A program made the translations under genes and the position numbers. A model generated the notes under the pieces. It was given only the letters and a program-made list of their open reading frames with translations, did not search any database and had not been told where the DNA came from. A DNA stretch of 64,000 nucleotides. It comes from an uncultured bacterium (GTDB lineage: Bacteria; Planctomycetota; GCA-002687715). The DNA lies in the NCBI GenBank assembly GCA_902826835.1, contig CADEGH010000002.1, forward strand, positions 186,001 to 250,000, written 5' to 3'. Numbering within the stretch: the first letter of the stretch is position 1; each line of letters starts with the position of its first letter. Positions 54,208 to 63,286 of the stretch are shown piece by piece.

Positions 54208-55191
54208 TCAGAAACCCGAGAGAGTCCGGCGCAGATTTGCCCAGAGCTCGGGCTTCAGATCGAGCAAGGATTGCCGGTCGAACTCGGCGCGGACCGGAAC
54301 GAGATCGAGCAGCCGATCAAGGACCTTCGGCCGGGTCTTGAGATCCACCCACTGCGCGAGATGCCAGAGAGTCATCGCATCCGCTTGGCGCGCCACCCGC
54401 AAGGCCCGCTCGAGATCGTCTTCCGGCGACTTGGTCTGCCCCGTGAAGTACGACTCCGCCGCCTCGCGGAACTCCGGCCAGGTATCGCGGGCGAACGGGA
54501 GCGCCTGGCTGACTCCGACTCCGATCGACAGGTCGTGGCCACGCGGCACCCAGATCTCGGTCTCCCCGACCGCAAATGCCACCGCGCCCAGGGTCACCCG
54601 GATGTGGGTCGTCCCCGATTCGTTGACTTCGAGATCGTAGGCACAACCGAGGTCGATCGCCTGGCCTCGCGGCGTCGCCACCTGGAAGAGCCGCGGCTTG
54701 ACCAACGGTGGCGGCAAAATGTTCGCGTGGAGCCGGCCGCGCTCGAGGGCGAAGTGATGGCCTTCGCCGTCGAGGCGGCGCAGTGCGAGCACCGAATCCG
54801 CAAACAGCGTCACCCGTCCGATGTCCGGAGATTCGATGGACGCCTCGCCGTCTCGGCCGGTTCGAATGCGATCTCCCACGGCGAGCACAACCTCGGAAGC
54901 CAGGGGCATTGGCTCTTCCTGATCGGTGGGCCCTTCCAGGAAAGACGCACCCATCGTGACTCGAGCGACATAACTTGGCCCCGGGCGCGACGACTGAACA
55001 GTCGGCTCCCGCAGACTCAGCCATGCGCCGATTCCGAGGCTCACCACCACCAGGGCGGCCGCCGCCACTTTCCACAGCCGGACGCGGGGCGACTTGTGCC
55101 CTCGGTAGCGATACTCGGAGAGCAGCCGCTCGAGCCGCTCCACCTCCGGGTCGGGCTCGCCCTCCCGATTCCAAAGCCAAGACTCGTTCAT
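54208..55191 (-). CDS. FecR-like anti-sigma or signalling protein
   Basis: From ATG 55191 the 327-aa protein has a cytoplasmic part, a membrane segment at about residues 41-58 (VAAAALVVVSLGIGAWLSL), and a beta-rich region with LASEVVLAVGDRIRTGRDG and QVATPRGQAIDLG, the FecR pattern. Its start overlaps the sigma factor's stop by four bases, so it is likely that sigma factor's regulator. Confidence 0.75.
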   Translation of the reverse strand: MNESWLWNREGEPDPEVERLERLLSEYRYRGHKSPRVRLWKVAAAALVVVSLGIGAWLSLREPTVQSSRPGPSYVARVTMGASFLEGPTDQEEPMPLASEVVLAVGDRIRTGRDGEASIESPDIGRVTLFADSVLALRRLDGEGHHFALERGRLHANILPPPLVKPRLFQVATPRGQAIDLGCAYDLEVNESGTTHIRVTLGAVAFAVGETEIWVPRGHDLSIGVGVSQALPFARDTWPEFREAAESYFTGQTKSPEDDLERALRVARQADAMTLWHLAQWVDLKTRPKVLDRLLDLVPVRAEFDRQSLLDLKPELWANLRRTLSGF

Positions 55192-55775
55192 GGGCGCCCT
55201 CCTTCCCCGAGCTTTTCCTGGAGCATCTTGAAACCCCGACACAGATTCACCCGCACCGATCCGGGCGTGAGTCCGGTGCGGGCCGCAATCTCGGGGCCGG
55301 TCATTCCTTCGACGAGCCGCAGGACCAAAGTCTCGTGGTAAGCCCGCGGCAGGCTGAACACCGCGCGCAGGACCTCTTTGGCCTCCGTCCGCGGTTCCGC
55401 CCGCCCCACCGGTTCCTCGGCCAATTCCTCGGTCGAGCGGCGATGGCGGCGCTGCTCATCGGTGATGAGGTTGCGCGCGACCGACACGATCCAGGCCGGC
55501 AGGGCTGAAGGATCGCGGAGCTCGGAGAGTTTGGCCAGCGCTTTCAAGAACACGTCTTGCACCAGGTCCTCGGCCCGGCCGACGCCGAGCCCGGCCACCG
55601 CCATCCCGTGGACGAGCTTGGCATACCGAGCGTAGAGCGTCGCGAAGGCCGTCCGGTCGCCGCGGACCGCCCGCGCCGCCCAAGTTTCCTCCTCCGGGGA
55701 CCAGGCGCGACGCGTGGACGGACCATCTCCCTCCCCGGGCTTCGCCGGGTGCGGCATGGATTCATCCTCGGGCAT
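55188..55775 (-). CDS. ECF-type RNA polymerase sigma factor
   Basis: The 195-aa protein (start ATG 55775; ATG 55757 has a slightly better site, GAGG) has region 2 (AEDLVQDVFLKALAKL, then ALPAWIVSVARNLITDEQRR) and region 4 (LPRAYHETLVLRLVEGMTG, then PEIAARTGLTPGSVRVNLCR). Its FecR-like partner is coupled downstream. Longer readings starting near 55889 would overlap the divergent oxidoreductase gene. Confidence 0.9.
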   Translation of the reverse strand: MPEDESMPHPAKPGEGDGPSTRRAWSPEEETWAARAVRGDRTAFATLYARYAKLVHGMAVAGLGVGRAEDLVQDVFLKALAKLSELRDPSALPAWIVSVARNLITDEQRRHRRSTEELAEEPVGRAEPRTEAKEVLRAVFSLPRAYHETLVLRLVEGMTGPEIAARTGLTPGSVRVNLCRGFKMLQEKLGEGGRP

Positions 55776-55866
55776 CGGATCCAGAGGCAGGCTCGGTAGT
55801 TCCAATCGATCGGCTCGGGAGAGAAGACGGTCCGGCCGCCGCTCCGTTAGCGACGGCCGCCAGCGA

Positions 55867-55872
55867 TAGAAT
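55867..55872 (+). promoter_or_regulatory. -10-like TAGAAT six bases before the oxidoreductase start
   Basis: TAGAAT ends six bases before ATG 55879 and no ribosome site is present, a third copy of the leaderless-like layout in the window. Confidence 0.45.
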
Positions 55873-55878
55873 AGGCGC

Positions 55879-57885
55879 ATGAAGACCATGACCAGCGCCT
55901 GCCCCCTCGATTGCCCGGATGCCTGCAGTCTGGATGTGCAGGTCGAGGACGGACGGCTCGTCTCCCTTCAGGGCAACCACAAAAACCCCTTCACTCAGGG
56001 ATTCATCTGCGGGAAGGTGCGGGATATCCGAGAGCACATCGAGGGGCCGGATCGGATCCTCACTCCGCTGGTCCGCAGCGGACCCAAGGGCTCGGGGCAA
56101 TTCCGGCGTGCCGGCTGGGACGAGGCCTTGGACATTGTTGCCAACACACTCGGAGGGATCCGCCACGCCCACGGCGGCGAGTCGATCCTGCCGTTTTGCT
56201 ACGGCGGCTCGAACGGGTACCTGACTCAGGGGGGAGTGGATGCGCGCTTTTTCCGTCGGCTCGGGGCCTCCCGCTTGCTTCGCACTTTCTGCGCGGCTCC
56301 CTCGGGTCGGGCCGCGACCGGCCTCTACGGCCGCATGCCGGGCGTCGCCCTCCCCGACTTCGTTCACTCCAAACTGATCGTGCTCTGGGGCATGAACCCG
56401 AGTTCCTCGGGAATTCACCTCGTTCCGATCATCAAAGAAGCCCGGGAGAACGGGGCCAAGCTCGTAGTCGTCGATCCGCGGCGAATTCCCCTCGCCCGCT
56501 CGGCAGATCTGCACTTGCCAATCCGCCCGGGCACGGATCTGCCGGTGGCGCTCGCAATCATCCGCACGCTCTTCGAGGAAGGTCACGCCAACTGGGACTT
56601 CCTCGGGAAGCACACGGTCGAGCACGAGGAACTGCGGCGCCGCGCTGCGGCCTGGACTCTGGAGCGCGCCGCGGGAGTGGCGGGAATCAACGCCGGCCTC
56701 CTTCGGGAATTCGTCGATCTCTACGTCGCCACCAACCCGGCGGTGATTCGCTGTGGCTGGGGGGTCGAGCGGTCGCGGACCGGGGGATCGGGGACCGCGG
56801 CGATCCTCGCCATCCCCTCCGTCGCCGGAAAGTTCGGGGTGCGCGGAGGTGGCTACACCATGAGCAACTCCGGAGCGTGGAAACTCGACGCCGCCGCGCA
56901 GGCCAACGAGCCCGAGACCCGGACGCGCGAAGTCAACATGAGCCAAATCGGGGAGGCCCTGCTCAACCCCCAAGGCCCCCGAATCCACGCCTTGTTCGTG
57001 TACAACGCCAACCCCCTCGCGACCGCCCCCGCCCAAGAAAAGGTGCGGCAAGGGTTCTTGCGGGAAGACCTGTTCACGGTGGTGCACGAGCAGGTGATGA
57101 CGGACACCGCGAAACTGGCCGACGTCATCCTCCCCGCCACGACCTTCCTCGAACACGACGAAATTTCGCGCGGCTACGGCGGCATCGTCCTGCACGATTC
57201 GCCCGCCACCATCGCGCGCATCGGTGAGGCTCGTCCCAATTACGAGGTGTTCGCGGAACTCTGCCGACGCATGGATTTGACGAAGCCGGGCGACCCGCTC
57301 GATGTGCGGGATCTTCGCCACGCCGTCCTGCACTCCGACGGTCACGGTGGCGCTCGCGAGGCGCAACTCCGCGAATTGGGCGTCGCCTACCCGAGCGTCG
57401 GTCCGAATCCGCTCCCGTTCGTGGACTCGTTTCCGCTCACTCCCGATCGCAAGGCTCACCTCTGCCCGCCGGCCCTGGATGCCGAAATTCCCGGTGGCCT
57501 CTACACCTACGCGCCGGTGGCCGAAACCCCGCGCTACCCCCTGGCCCTCATCTCCCCCGCGTCGAGCCAGACGATTTCGAGCACCTTCGGCCAACTCGTG
57601 AAGGGGCCCGTACCCGTGGAGATCTCCCCCACCGACGCGGCCACCCGCAAGCTCAGGACCGGATCTCGCGCCCGGCTCTTCAACGATCACGGCGAAGTGC
57701 AAGCCACGGTGGAAGTCAACCCCGAGATCCGCGAAGGGGTGCTCGCCCTTCCCAAGGGACTGTGGGCCAAACACACCCTGAATGGGCGCACCGCGAACGC
57801 GCTCGTCCCCGACCACGTCGCCGATCTCGGCGGAGGCGCTTGTTACAACGACGCGCGCGTCGAGATCGAAGCGCTTCCGTCCTGA
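55879..57885 (+). CDS. Molybdopterin-dependent oxidoreductase
   Basis: The 668-aa enzyme has N-terminal cysteines C8, C12, C16 and C44 (CPLDCPDAC, then GFICGK), placing a [4Fe-4S] cluster as in formate-dehydrogenase/DMSO-reductase family proteins. It shows the guanosine-binding LIVLWGMNPSSSGIHLVPII, DPRRIPLARSADLHLPIRPG and the C-terminal domain with FNDHGEVQATVEVNP. There is no twin-arginine signal, so it is cytoplasmic. The substrate is unknown. It stands alone. Confidence 0.88.
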   Translation: MKTMTSACPLDCPDACSLDVQVEDGRLVSLQGNHKNPFTQGFICGKVRDIREHIEGPDRILTPLVRSGPKGSGQFRRAGWDEALDIVANTLGGIRHAHGGESILPFCYGGSNGYLTQGGVDARFFRRLGASRLLRTFCAAPSGRAATGLYGRMPGVALPDFVHSKLIVLWGMNPSSSGIHLVPIIKEARENGAKLVVVDPRRIPLARSADLHLPIRPGTDLPVALAIIRTLFEEGHANWDFLGKHTVEHEELRRRAAAWTLERAAGVAGINAGLLREFVDLYVATNPAVIRCGWGVERSRTGGSGTAAILAIPSVAGKFGVRGGGYTMSNSGAWKLDAAAQANEPETRTREVNMSQIGEALLNPQGPRIHALFVYNANPLATAPAQEKVRQGFLREDLFTVVHEQVMTDTAKLADVILPATTFLEHDEISRGYGGIVLHDSPATIARIGEARPNYEVFAELCRRMDLTKPGDPLDVRDLRHAVLHSDGHGGAREAQLRELGVAYPSVGPNPLPFVDSFPLTPDRKAHLCPPALDAEIPGGLYTYAPVAETPRYPLALISPASSQTISSTFGQLVKGPVPVEISPTDAATRKLRTGSRARLFNDHGEVQATVEVNPEIREGVLALPKGLWAKHTLNGRTANALVPDHVADLGGGACYNDARVEIEALPS

Positions 57886-57907
57886 TTCACCTGGCGGCGC
57901 CCGCGGT

Positions 57908-60007
57908 TCATCGCGGAGACAATCGAATCGCCCGCCAGTCGTAGAGCTGCTCGAGGCGCCGCCGCACTTCGGCTTTAGAAAGGCCCAGTGCGGCCGACTC
58001 CGCCTCGATCACGGTCGACGCGGACTCACTCCCGTCGCAGCGTTGGAAGAGCTGGAGCATCGGGCCATCCGTTTCGATCATCGTGCCCTCGATCATCAAC
58101 GTCGCGCCCGTGGTTTCGCCACGACCATCGAGGACACGGCTGGCACTCGCCGCCGGGTTCTGATTCAAAGTCAGGCGTTTCAACGCCGCCAACGGCGGCC
58201 ACGGACGGCGTCGCACGCGGTAAGGGCCCAGGACCAAGAGATCGAGTCCGCCATCCAAGAAGCTCTTCACGGCGTCCTCGGGCGAGTGCACGATCGGCTC
58301 GCGTCCGATGTTGAACGAGGTGTTGAGGAGGATGGGGAGGCCGGTCAGCGCAGCGAATCTCGCGATCAAGTCGTGCAGGCGCGGATTGTCGGGACGACTC
58401 AAGGTCTGGAGTCGGGCACTGCCGTCGACGTGGGTGATCGCCCGCAGGCGCGGACGATGTTTGCGCCGCACTTCCGCCGTTAGCGACATGAACGGAGTCG
58501 GGGTGTCGACGGCAAAGTACTCACTCGCCCGGTCGGCGAGCACGATCGGCGCAAACGGCCGGAAAGACTCGCGCCGCTTGATCTCGCGATTGATGCGATC
58601 CCAGGTCGCATGTCGCCCCGGATGGGCGAGGATGCTCCGGTGGCCCAAGGCTCGCGGGCCAAACTCGGTCGGGCCGTCGTACCAGCCGATCACCTCGTGG
58701 CGGGCGAGTGCCCGGGCGACCGCATCATCCGACTCGCCAGCGGCGGCGGACGCAGCCTCCACCTCGATCCACGGCGCAAACCGCTCCAATGCGAGTTCGA
58801 AATCGAAGTCGCTCGGAATCGGGCCCAAGGCCGCCGGCAGCGGACGCCGCCTGGGGGCATTTCCGCGAGCCCTCGACTGGGTGTGGAACCCGAACCACGC
58901 ACAGCCGATCGCCACGCCCTCGTCCCCGGGATAAGCCGGGATAAACACTTGGTCGAATCCGGCCTCGCGGACGATGCGCCCATTGAGCGTCGAGTTGAGG
59001 GCGACCCCGCCGGCCAACGCGAGATTGCGGGCTTTGGTCCGCTTGCGAAGGCCCACCAAGAACTCGAGGGCGACGGTTTCGAGATCACGTTGAATGCGAT
59101 CGGCCATCGCGGCGTAGGACGATCGATGTCGGACCTCCGCCCACGCGTGCGGGTGAGGCAGGGCGCGGATACGCTCCCAGTCGACGCGCAGAGCCGCGAG
59201 TGGTCCGCGGAGAAACGGAGACCATTTCGCCAGCGCGGTTCGGGACCTGGGCTTCGCTCCCAAGCGTCCGTGCCAAGGCGCCAGTCCCATCACCTTTCCG
59301 CAAGCATTCCAGTCGCCAAAGATATGGCTGGAGATTCGGGAGTAGAGGGCGCCCAGGCTCTCCATGTCTTGAAAGCCGTAGTTGTAGAGCAAGGACGGGC
59401 TGGGCTCGACCGTCCAGCGCTTGAACACCCGCTTCAATCGCAGACCCGAGAATAGATAGGCGGATTCCGCCTCGCGAAAGCCGTACCCGCGCGGTGTCTT
59501 CGGGATGACCTCGGTGAACCCCCGCGACTTCGGCAATGAGGAATCCGTGGTGTACGTCGCGTCCGCCGCGAGCACGTCAACGCGGGTGCTCCCCATCCCA
59601 TCCATGACCACGATCAGCCCTTCATCGAACGGAGCGACGGGGAGGACCGACCAGGCATGGGCCAAATGATGCGAGAGCTCGTGCCGTGGCACTCCCGGAA
59701 GCAGATTGAACGGATCCAGGTAGGACGGCGCCCACGCATTCTGCGCGACCTCCCACGGCAGCTTCGCTTCGAAATCCCGGATGCGAAACAAGTGGTTGTT
59801 GGCCACGACCCGAGCCAGATCGCGTCGTTCGATCCCCGCCCTCTGCAAAATCTCGCGCACGACCTCGGCCGTATCACCCCCGTCGTGCTTTTTTCTGGTG
59901 ATGCGCTCCTTCTCGAGCGCCGCCACCAACTCCCCCTCCGGCCCCAACAAACAAGCCGCCGCCGAGTGGGTGTACTGATTCAACCCGAGCACAAATCGTC
60001 CAACCAT
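57908..60007 (-). CDS. NodU/CmcH-type carbamoyltransferase with extra C-terminal domain
   Basis: The 699-aa protein starts FVLGLNQYTHSAAACLL and has HHLAHAWSVLPVAP, LAGGVALNSTLNGRI, DGPTEFGPRALGHRSILAHP and LPILLNTSFNIGREPIVHSP, all family motifs for the nucleotide- and carbamoyl-binding regions. The last ~70 residues (MLQLFQRCDGSESASTVIEA, then LSKAEVRRRLEQLYDWRAI) extend beyond the usual length and look like a small winged-helix/PqqD-like domain. It probably carbamoylates a hydroxyl on a natural product or glycan. Confidence 0.85.
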   Translation of the reverse strand: MVGRFVLGLNQYTHSAAACLLGPEGELVAALEKERITRKKHDGGDTAEVVREILQRAGIERRDLARVVANNHLFRIRDFEAKLPWEVAQNAWAPSYLDPFNLLPGVPRHELSHHLAHAWSVLPVAPFDEGLIVVMDGMGSTRVDVLAADATYTTDSSLPKSRGFTEVIPKTPRGYGFREAESAYLFSGLRLKRVFKRWTVEPSPSLLYNYGFQDMESLGALYSRISSHIFGDWNACGKVMGLAPWHGRLGAKPRSRTALAKWSPFLRGPLAALRVDWERIRALPHPHAWAEVRHRSSYAAMADRIQRDLETVALEFLVGLRKRTKARNLALAGGVALNSTLNGRIVREAGFDQVFIPAYPGDEGVAIGCAWFGFHTQSRARGNAPRRRPLPAALGPIPSDFDFELALERFAPWIEVEAASAAAGESDDAVARALARHEVIGWYDGPTEFGPRALGHRSILAHPGRHATWDRINREIKRRESFRPFAPIVLADRASEYFAVDTPTPFMSLTAEVRRKHRPRLRAITHVDGSARLQTLSRPDNPRLHDLIARFAALTGLPILLNTSFNIGREPIVHSPEDAVKSFLDGGLDLLVLGPYRVRRRPWPPLAALKRLTLNQNPAASASRVLDGRGETTGATLMIEGTMIETDGPMLQLFQRCDGSESASTVIEAESAALGLSKAEVRRRLEQLYDWRAIRLSPR

Positions 60008-60116
60008 GCGCGCAGAGGCTACCGCAAGTCGGTCTGCATCAAACCTTCACGAGCCCTTCGCGACGTGACAAGGCGGGATTCATTCCCGGCATCCAGAGTC
60101 GAACCTGGAGATCCCC

Positions 60117-61199
60117 ATGCGCATCATCCTCGTCTTTGTCTTTGGCCTCGGATCGTTCAGCGCCCAAACCGTCGAGATCCTCCCGACGGCCGACAACACG
60201 ATCTTCGAGTATCCCGGATTCGCGGTCTCGAACGGTGCTGGCCCACATCTGTATGTCGGGCGCACCAACAACAGTGGCGGAAGTTCGGCTCGCCGCGGAC
60301 TTCTCCGCTTCGATCTGGCAGGCGTGCTTCCAAGCGATGCCACGATTTTGGAGGTGAGCCTTCACCTCACTTGTTCCTCCAGCAACGGCGGCGCTTCCAC
60401 CGTTTCACTCCATAGGCTCTTGGCCAGTTTCGGCGAGGGGACCTCGAACTCGGGAAGCCCCGGCGGCACGGGCGCAATGGCAGTTGCTCCGGACGCCACC
60501 TGGTCGCACGCGCAATGGCCAACCATGCCATGGGCGAATTCAGGCGGAGACTTCGAGACCACGGCGCTCGCCGCCGTGAATGTGACGGGCCCCGGCGTCT
60601 ACACCTGGGGCCCCAACCCTGCTCTGACCAGCGATGCGCAACAACAACTGCAAGATCCCCAGAACGCGCATGGCTGGTTGATCCGGTCCAGCGAAATCGC
60701 CGGCCTTGCGAAGCGATTCGACACTCGCGAGTCCAGAGGCACCGAACCCCGATTGCGCATCCTTTACGGGAGATCGGCCTCGGTGTCGACCTCGGGGAGC
60801 GGCTGCGGACCCCAACCCGGCAACCGGTTTCGCTGGACCAATTCCGGCACTCCGGCGCTGGGTCAGGCGCCCAGCACCATCGGTCTTCTCGGAGGCCCTC
60901 CGTTCGGGGGCGCGTTCCTGATTCTGGCCGACGCCCTGGCTTCGGCGCCTCTCGCCTTGGGTGGAGGCTGCAATCTCTATTTGGATCTCGGTTCGTCCCT
61001 CCAATGGAACTCGGCCGGACTCTCGCCACTGGGGCCCATCGGTTTGGATGGAAGCGGAAGTGCCCAGTGGGCCCTCCCGCTTCCCTTCGAGCCGGGGTGG
61101 CTCGGTCTCACGCTCCACGCACAAGCCGTAGTTCCGGCCGTAGGAACCCCCACCGGATTCCACCTCTCGGATGTTATCTCGCTACGGCTAGGACTCTGA
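60117..61199 (+). CDS. Secreted DNRLRE-like protein
   Basis: The 360-aa protein has a short signal peptide (MRIILVFVFGLGSFSAQ) after a CTGGAG site. The N-terminal ~200 residues resemble DNRLRE beta domains (ADNTIFEYPGFAVSNGAG, LLRFDLAGVLPSDATILEVS). The C-terminal ~125 residues form a Gly/Ala/Leu-rich beta domain that resembles the ends of other secreted proteins here. Likely exported and surface-bound; function unknown. Confidence 0.7.
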   Translation: MRIILVFVFGLGSFSAQTVEILPTADNTIFEYPGFAVSNGAGPHLYVGRTNNSGGSSARRGLLRFDLAGVLPSDATILEVSLHLTCSSSNGGASTVSLHRLLASFGEGTSNSGSPGGTGAMAVAPDATWSHAQWPTMPWANSGGDFETTALAAVNVTGPGVYTWGPNPALTSDAQQQLQDPQNAHGWLIRSSEIAGLAKRFDTRESRGTEPRLRILYGRSASVSTSGSGCGPQPGNRFRWTNSGTPALGQAPSTIGLLGGPPFGGAFLILADALASAPLALGGGCNLYLDLGSSLQWNSAGLSPLGPIGLDGSGSAQWALPLPFEPGWLGLTLHAQAVVPAVGTPTGFHLSDVISLRLGL

Positions 61200-61202
61200 C
61201 CC

Positions 61203-63050
61203 TCAGGGGATCAAGTGCGAAACCGGGGCGGAGACGCGAGGCGTGGCGCTGAACACGTTGTCGAGCGCGACGCCGTACAGGGTGAGCGGCGGCAACCCGA
61301 CGAAGGTGTTGCTCACCGACGATCCGGAGGCATCCAATGACGAGAAGAAGGGCGCGCCGATCGAGGCCTGGATCAGGAGGTCATTGAACGCGATGTCGAT
61401 TCCGTAGAAGGCGCCGTTCGGGAAGTTGCCGGCGGTGAAGGTGACCGGCGAGAAGAAGGTGCCGAAGGGCTGCCCGAAGCGGTGGTGGATCGCGGCCGAG
61501 CCGGGGCCGACGGGCGAGCTGTACCAAAGCGCAAACTCACGGCCGAGCGTGGGGCTGACGTACATAGCGAGCAACTGGCCGCCCTCGACCAACTCGGGAT
61601 CGGCGGACGCCGCATGGTTCTGCGTGCACATGTAGTACCAGCCCTCTCCGAGGATGTCGAACGCGGGAATCACTCCCGAGGCTTCTTCGTTGGTGGTGAG
61701 GAAGTTCGGTGAGCCCACGCTGAACAGGTCGGGATTGTGCGCGGCGATTTCCAGCATCCGACCATTCTCGAGGTCGTACATCCAGGTCTTCGCGAGCCGG
61801 GTCGAGCTGCCCGTGTCTTCCTGCATCAACACCCGGCCGAGCGAATCCACGCACATGTTGTCGAGGTTGCGCTGACCTTCGGAGCCGTTGAGGATGATCT
61901 CGATACGACCACCGAGTTCGGGCTGGGTGAGATCGTGGAAGCGCAGGCGCCACAGGCGGCTGTTGGTGCTGCCCGAGGCCGTGGTCACCCAGTAGAAGTC
62001 GTTTTCGAACCCCGGACGGGGATCGAATCCACCGTCTTCGACGCGCTGCATCCGGAAGATGTCCCACGCGATCGAGTTGGCTTGCTGGGTCGCCCCTTCG
62101 AAGGTCGAAGCGTCGCCGAAAGACACCAGTTCGAAGTCGGCAGTGCCGAGGAAGGCGGAGGATCCGAATCCGAAGTTGTTGCTCTCGGCGGGCACTACCA
62201 CGTTGTTCACGAGCACGCGGACGCCGTAGAGCGTGCCGCCGACGAGCCCGGCCTTCTCGATCACGTTGCCGTTCGCTCGCTTGTTGCCGATATACACGTA
62301 CATCTCGCTCGGCTGCGTCGTCAACGCCGGATTCACCTGGGCGTCCGAGTCGTCCAAGCACATCACGATAGTCTTGGGCTGGGAAAACGGCGATGCGACG
62401 ACGTTTTCGAAGGCGCATTGACCGAGGTGCGGGAGTTCCCAGGACTCGTTCATGCTGGGCCCGGACACGATGTGGGCCCAAGCCGCGCCATGGCGAGTCG
62501 CGAAGGGAGGACGCGTCTCTTCACCACTGAGGAAGATCCGAGCCTCCGTTCCGACCACGCCCGCGAAGGCGTAGGCGCCGGGGGCGGCCAGGTCGGCCGA
62601 GCAGAAACGATCCCAGGCGAAGGTCTGAGTCGACCAGCTTCCGCCGGCGCGACTGTAGACATAGACGTCGTTCGCACTCGTGTTGTGGTCGCGGCCGGCC
62701 AAGACCTCGTGGTTGGAAGCATCGAGGGCCCATCGCGAGATGAAAGCGCCCGTCGAACCATGCGCACGGACGATGCCGTCCGCGGCTCCAAGTTCGTGGG
62801 TGACAACGAGAGTAGGAACGCCGCCGGGCCCGCGGAGGACTCCCATCCCGTCCGGAATCCCAACCATGCGGTATCCGCCGATCGAGTCGCCCGTCGTGAC
62901 CAAGGCGACAGTCGACACCGACCCTGGCGGCAGGGTGGCGTCAGGAAGGACGTAGCAAGGCGCAGACGTCGACGGTCCGACAATTTGCGCGGCGGCGGCT
63001 CCCAACATCAACGAGCACGCCGTGAGCGTGCGCAGCACTGAGCACTTCAT
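61203..63050 (-). CDS. Secreted PhoX/DUF839-like protein
   Basis: From ATG 63050 the 615-aa product starts with a signal peptide (MKCSVLRTLTACSLMLGAAA). Segments such as GIPDGMGVLRGPGGVPTLVV and GQRNLDNMCVDSLGRVLMQE suggest a beta-propeller-like PhoX/DUF839 fold. The C-terminal ~150 residues are a beta domain similar to that of other secreted proteins in the window. Phosphatase activity is unproven. A GAGGAT site lies ahead of the start. Confidence 0.65.
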   Translation of the reverse strand: MKCSVLRTLTACSLMLGAAAAQIVGPSTSAPCYVLPDATLPPGSVSTVALVTTGDSIGGYRMVGIPDGMGVLRGPGGVPTLVVTHELGAADGIVRAHGSTGAFISRWALDASNHEVLAGRDHNTSANDVYVYSRAGGSWSTQTFAWDRFCSADLAAPGAYAFAGVVGTEARIFLSGEETRPPFATRHGAAWAHIVSGPSMNESWELPHLGQCAFENVVASPFSQPKTIVMCLDDSDAQVNPALTTQPSEMYVYIGNKRANGNVIEKAGLVGGTLYGVRVLVNNVVVPAESNNFGFGSSAFLGTADFELVSFGDASTFEGATQQANSIAWDIFRMQRVEDGGFDPRPGFENDFYWVTTASGSTNSRLWRLRFHDLTQPELGGRIEIILNGSEGQRNLDNMCVDSLGRVLMQEDTGSSTRLAKTWMYDLENGRMLEIAAHNPDLFSVGSPNFLTTNEEASGVIPAFDILGEGWYYMCTQNHAASADPELVEGGQLLAMYVSPTLGREFALWYSSPVGPGSAAIHHRFGQPFGTFFSPVTFTAGNFPNGAFYGIDIAFNDLLIQASIGAPFFSSLDASGSSVSNTFVGLPPLTLYGVALDNVFSATPRVSAPVSHLIP

Positions 63051-63286
63051 ACGTGAGATCCTCATCCGATGCATCCGCATGACCATTCACGCGGAGCGCT
63101 GGCACTGTGTGGAGCGACTCCCCATCATCTGATGAGGGCAGTACGAAGATCCGCGCAAGCTCTCGTTCAGGAGCCTTCATCACCTCATCGGGTCTTCACG
63201 ACATCCTGACCCGTCCTTCCCGATTTTCATTCAGAGTGAGGGAGACGAAGTTCACATCCCATTCAATCCAAGCTGGAGTTCGAGCC

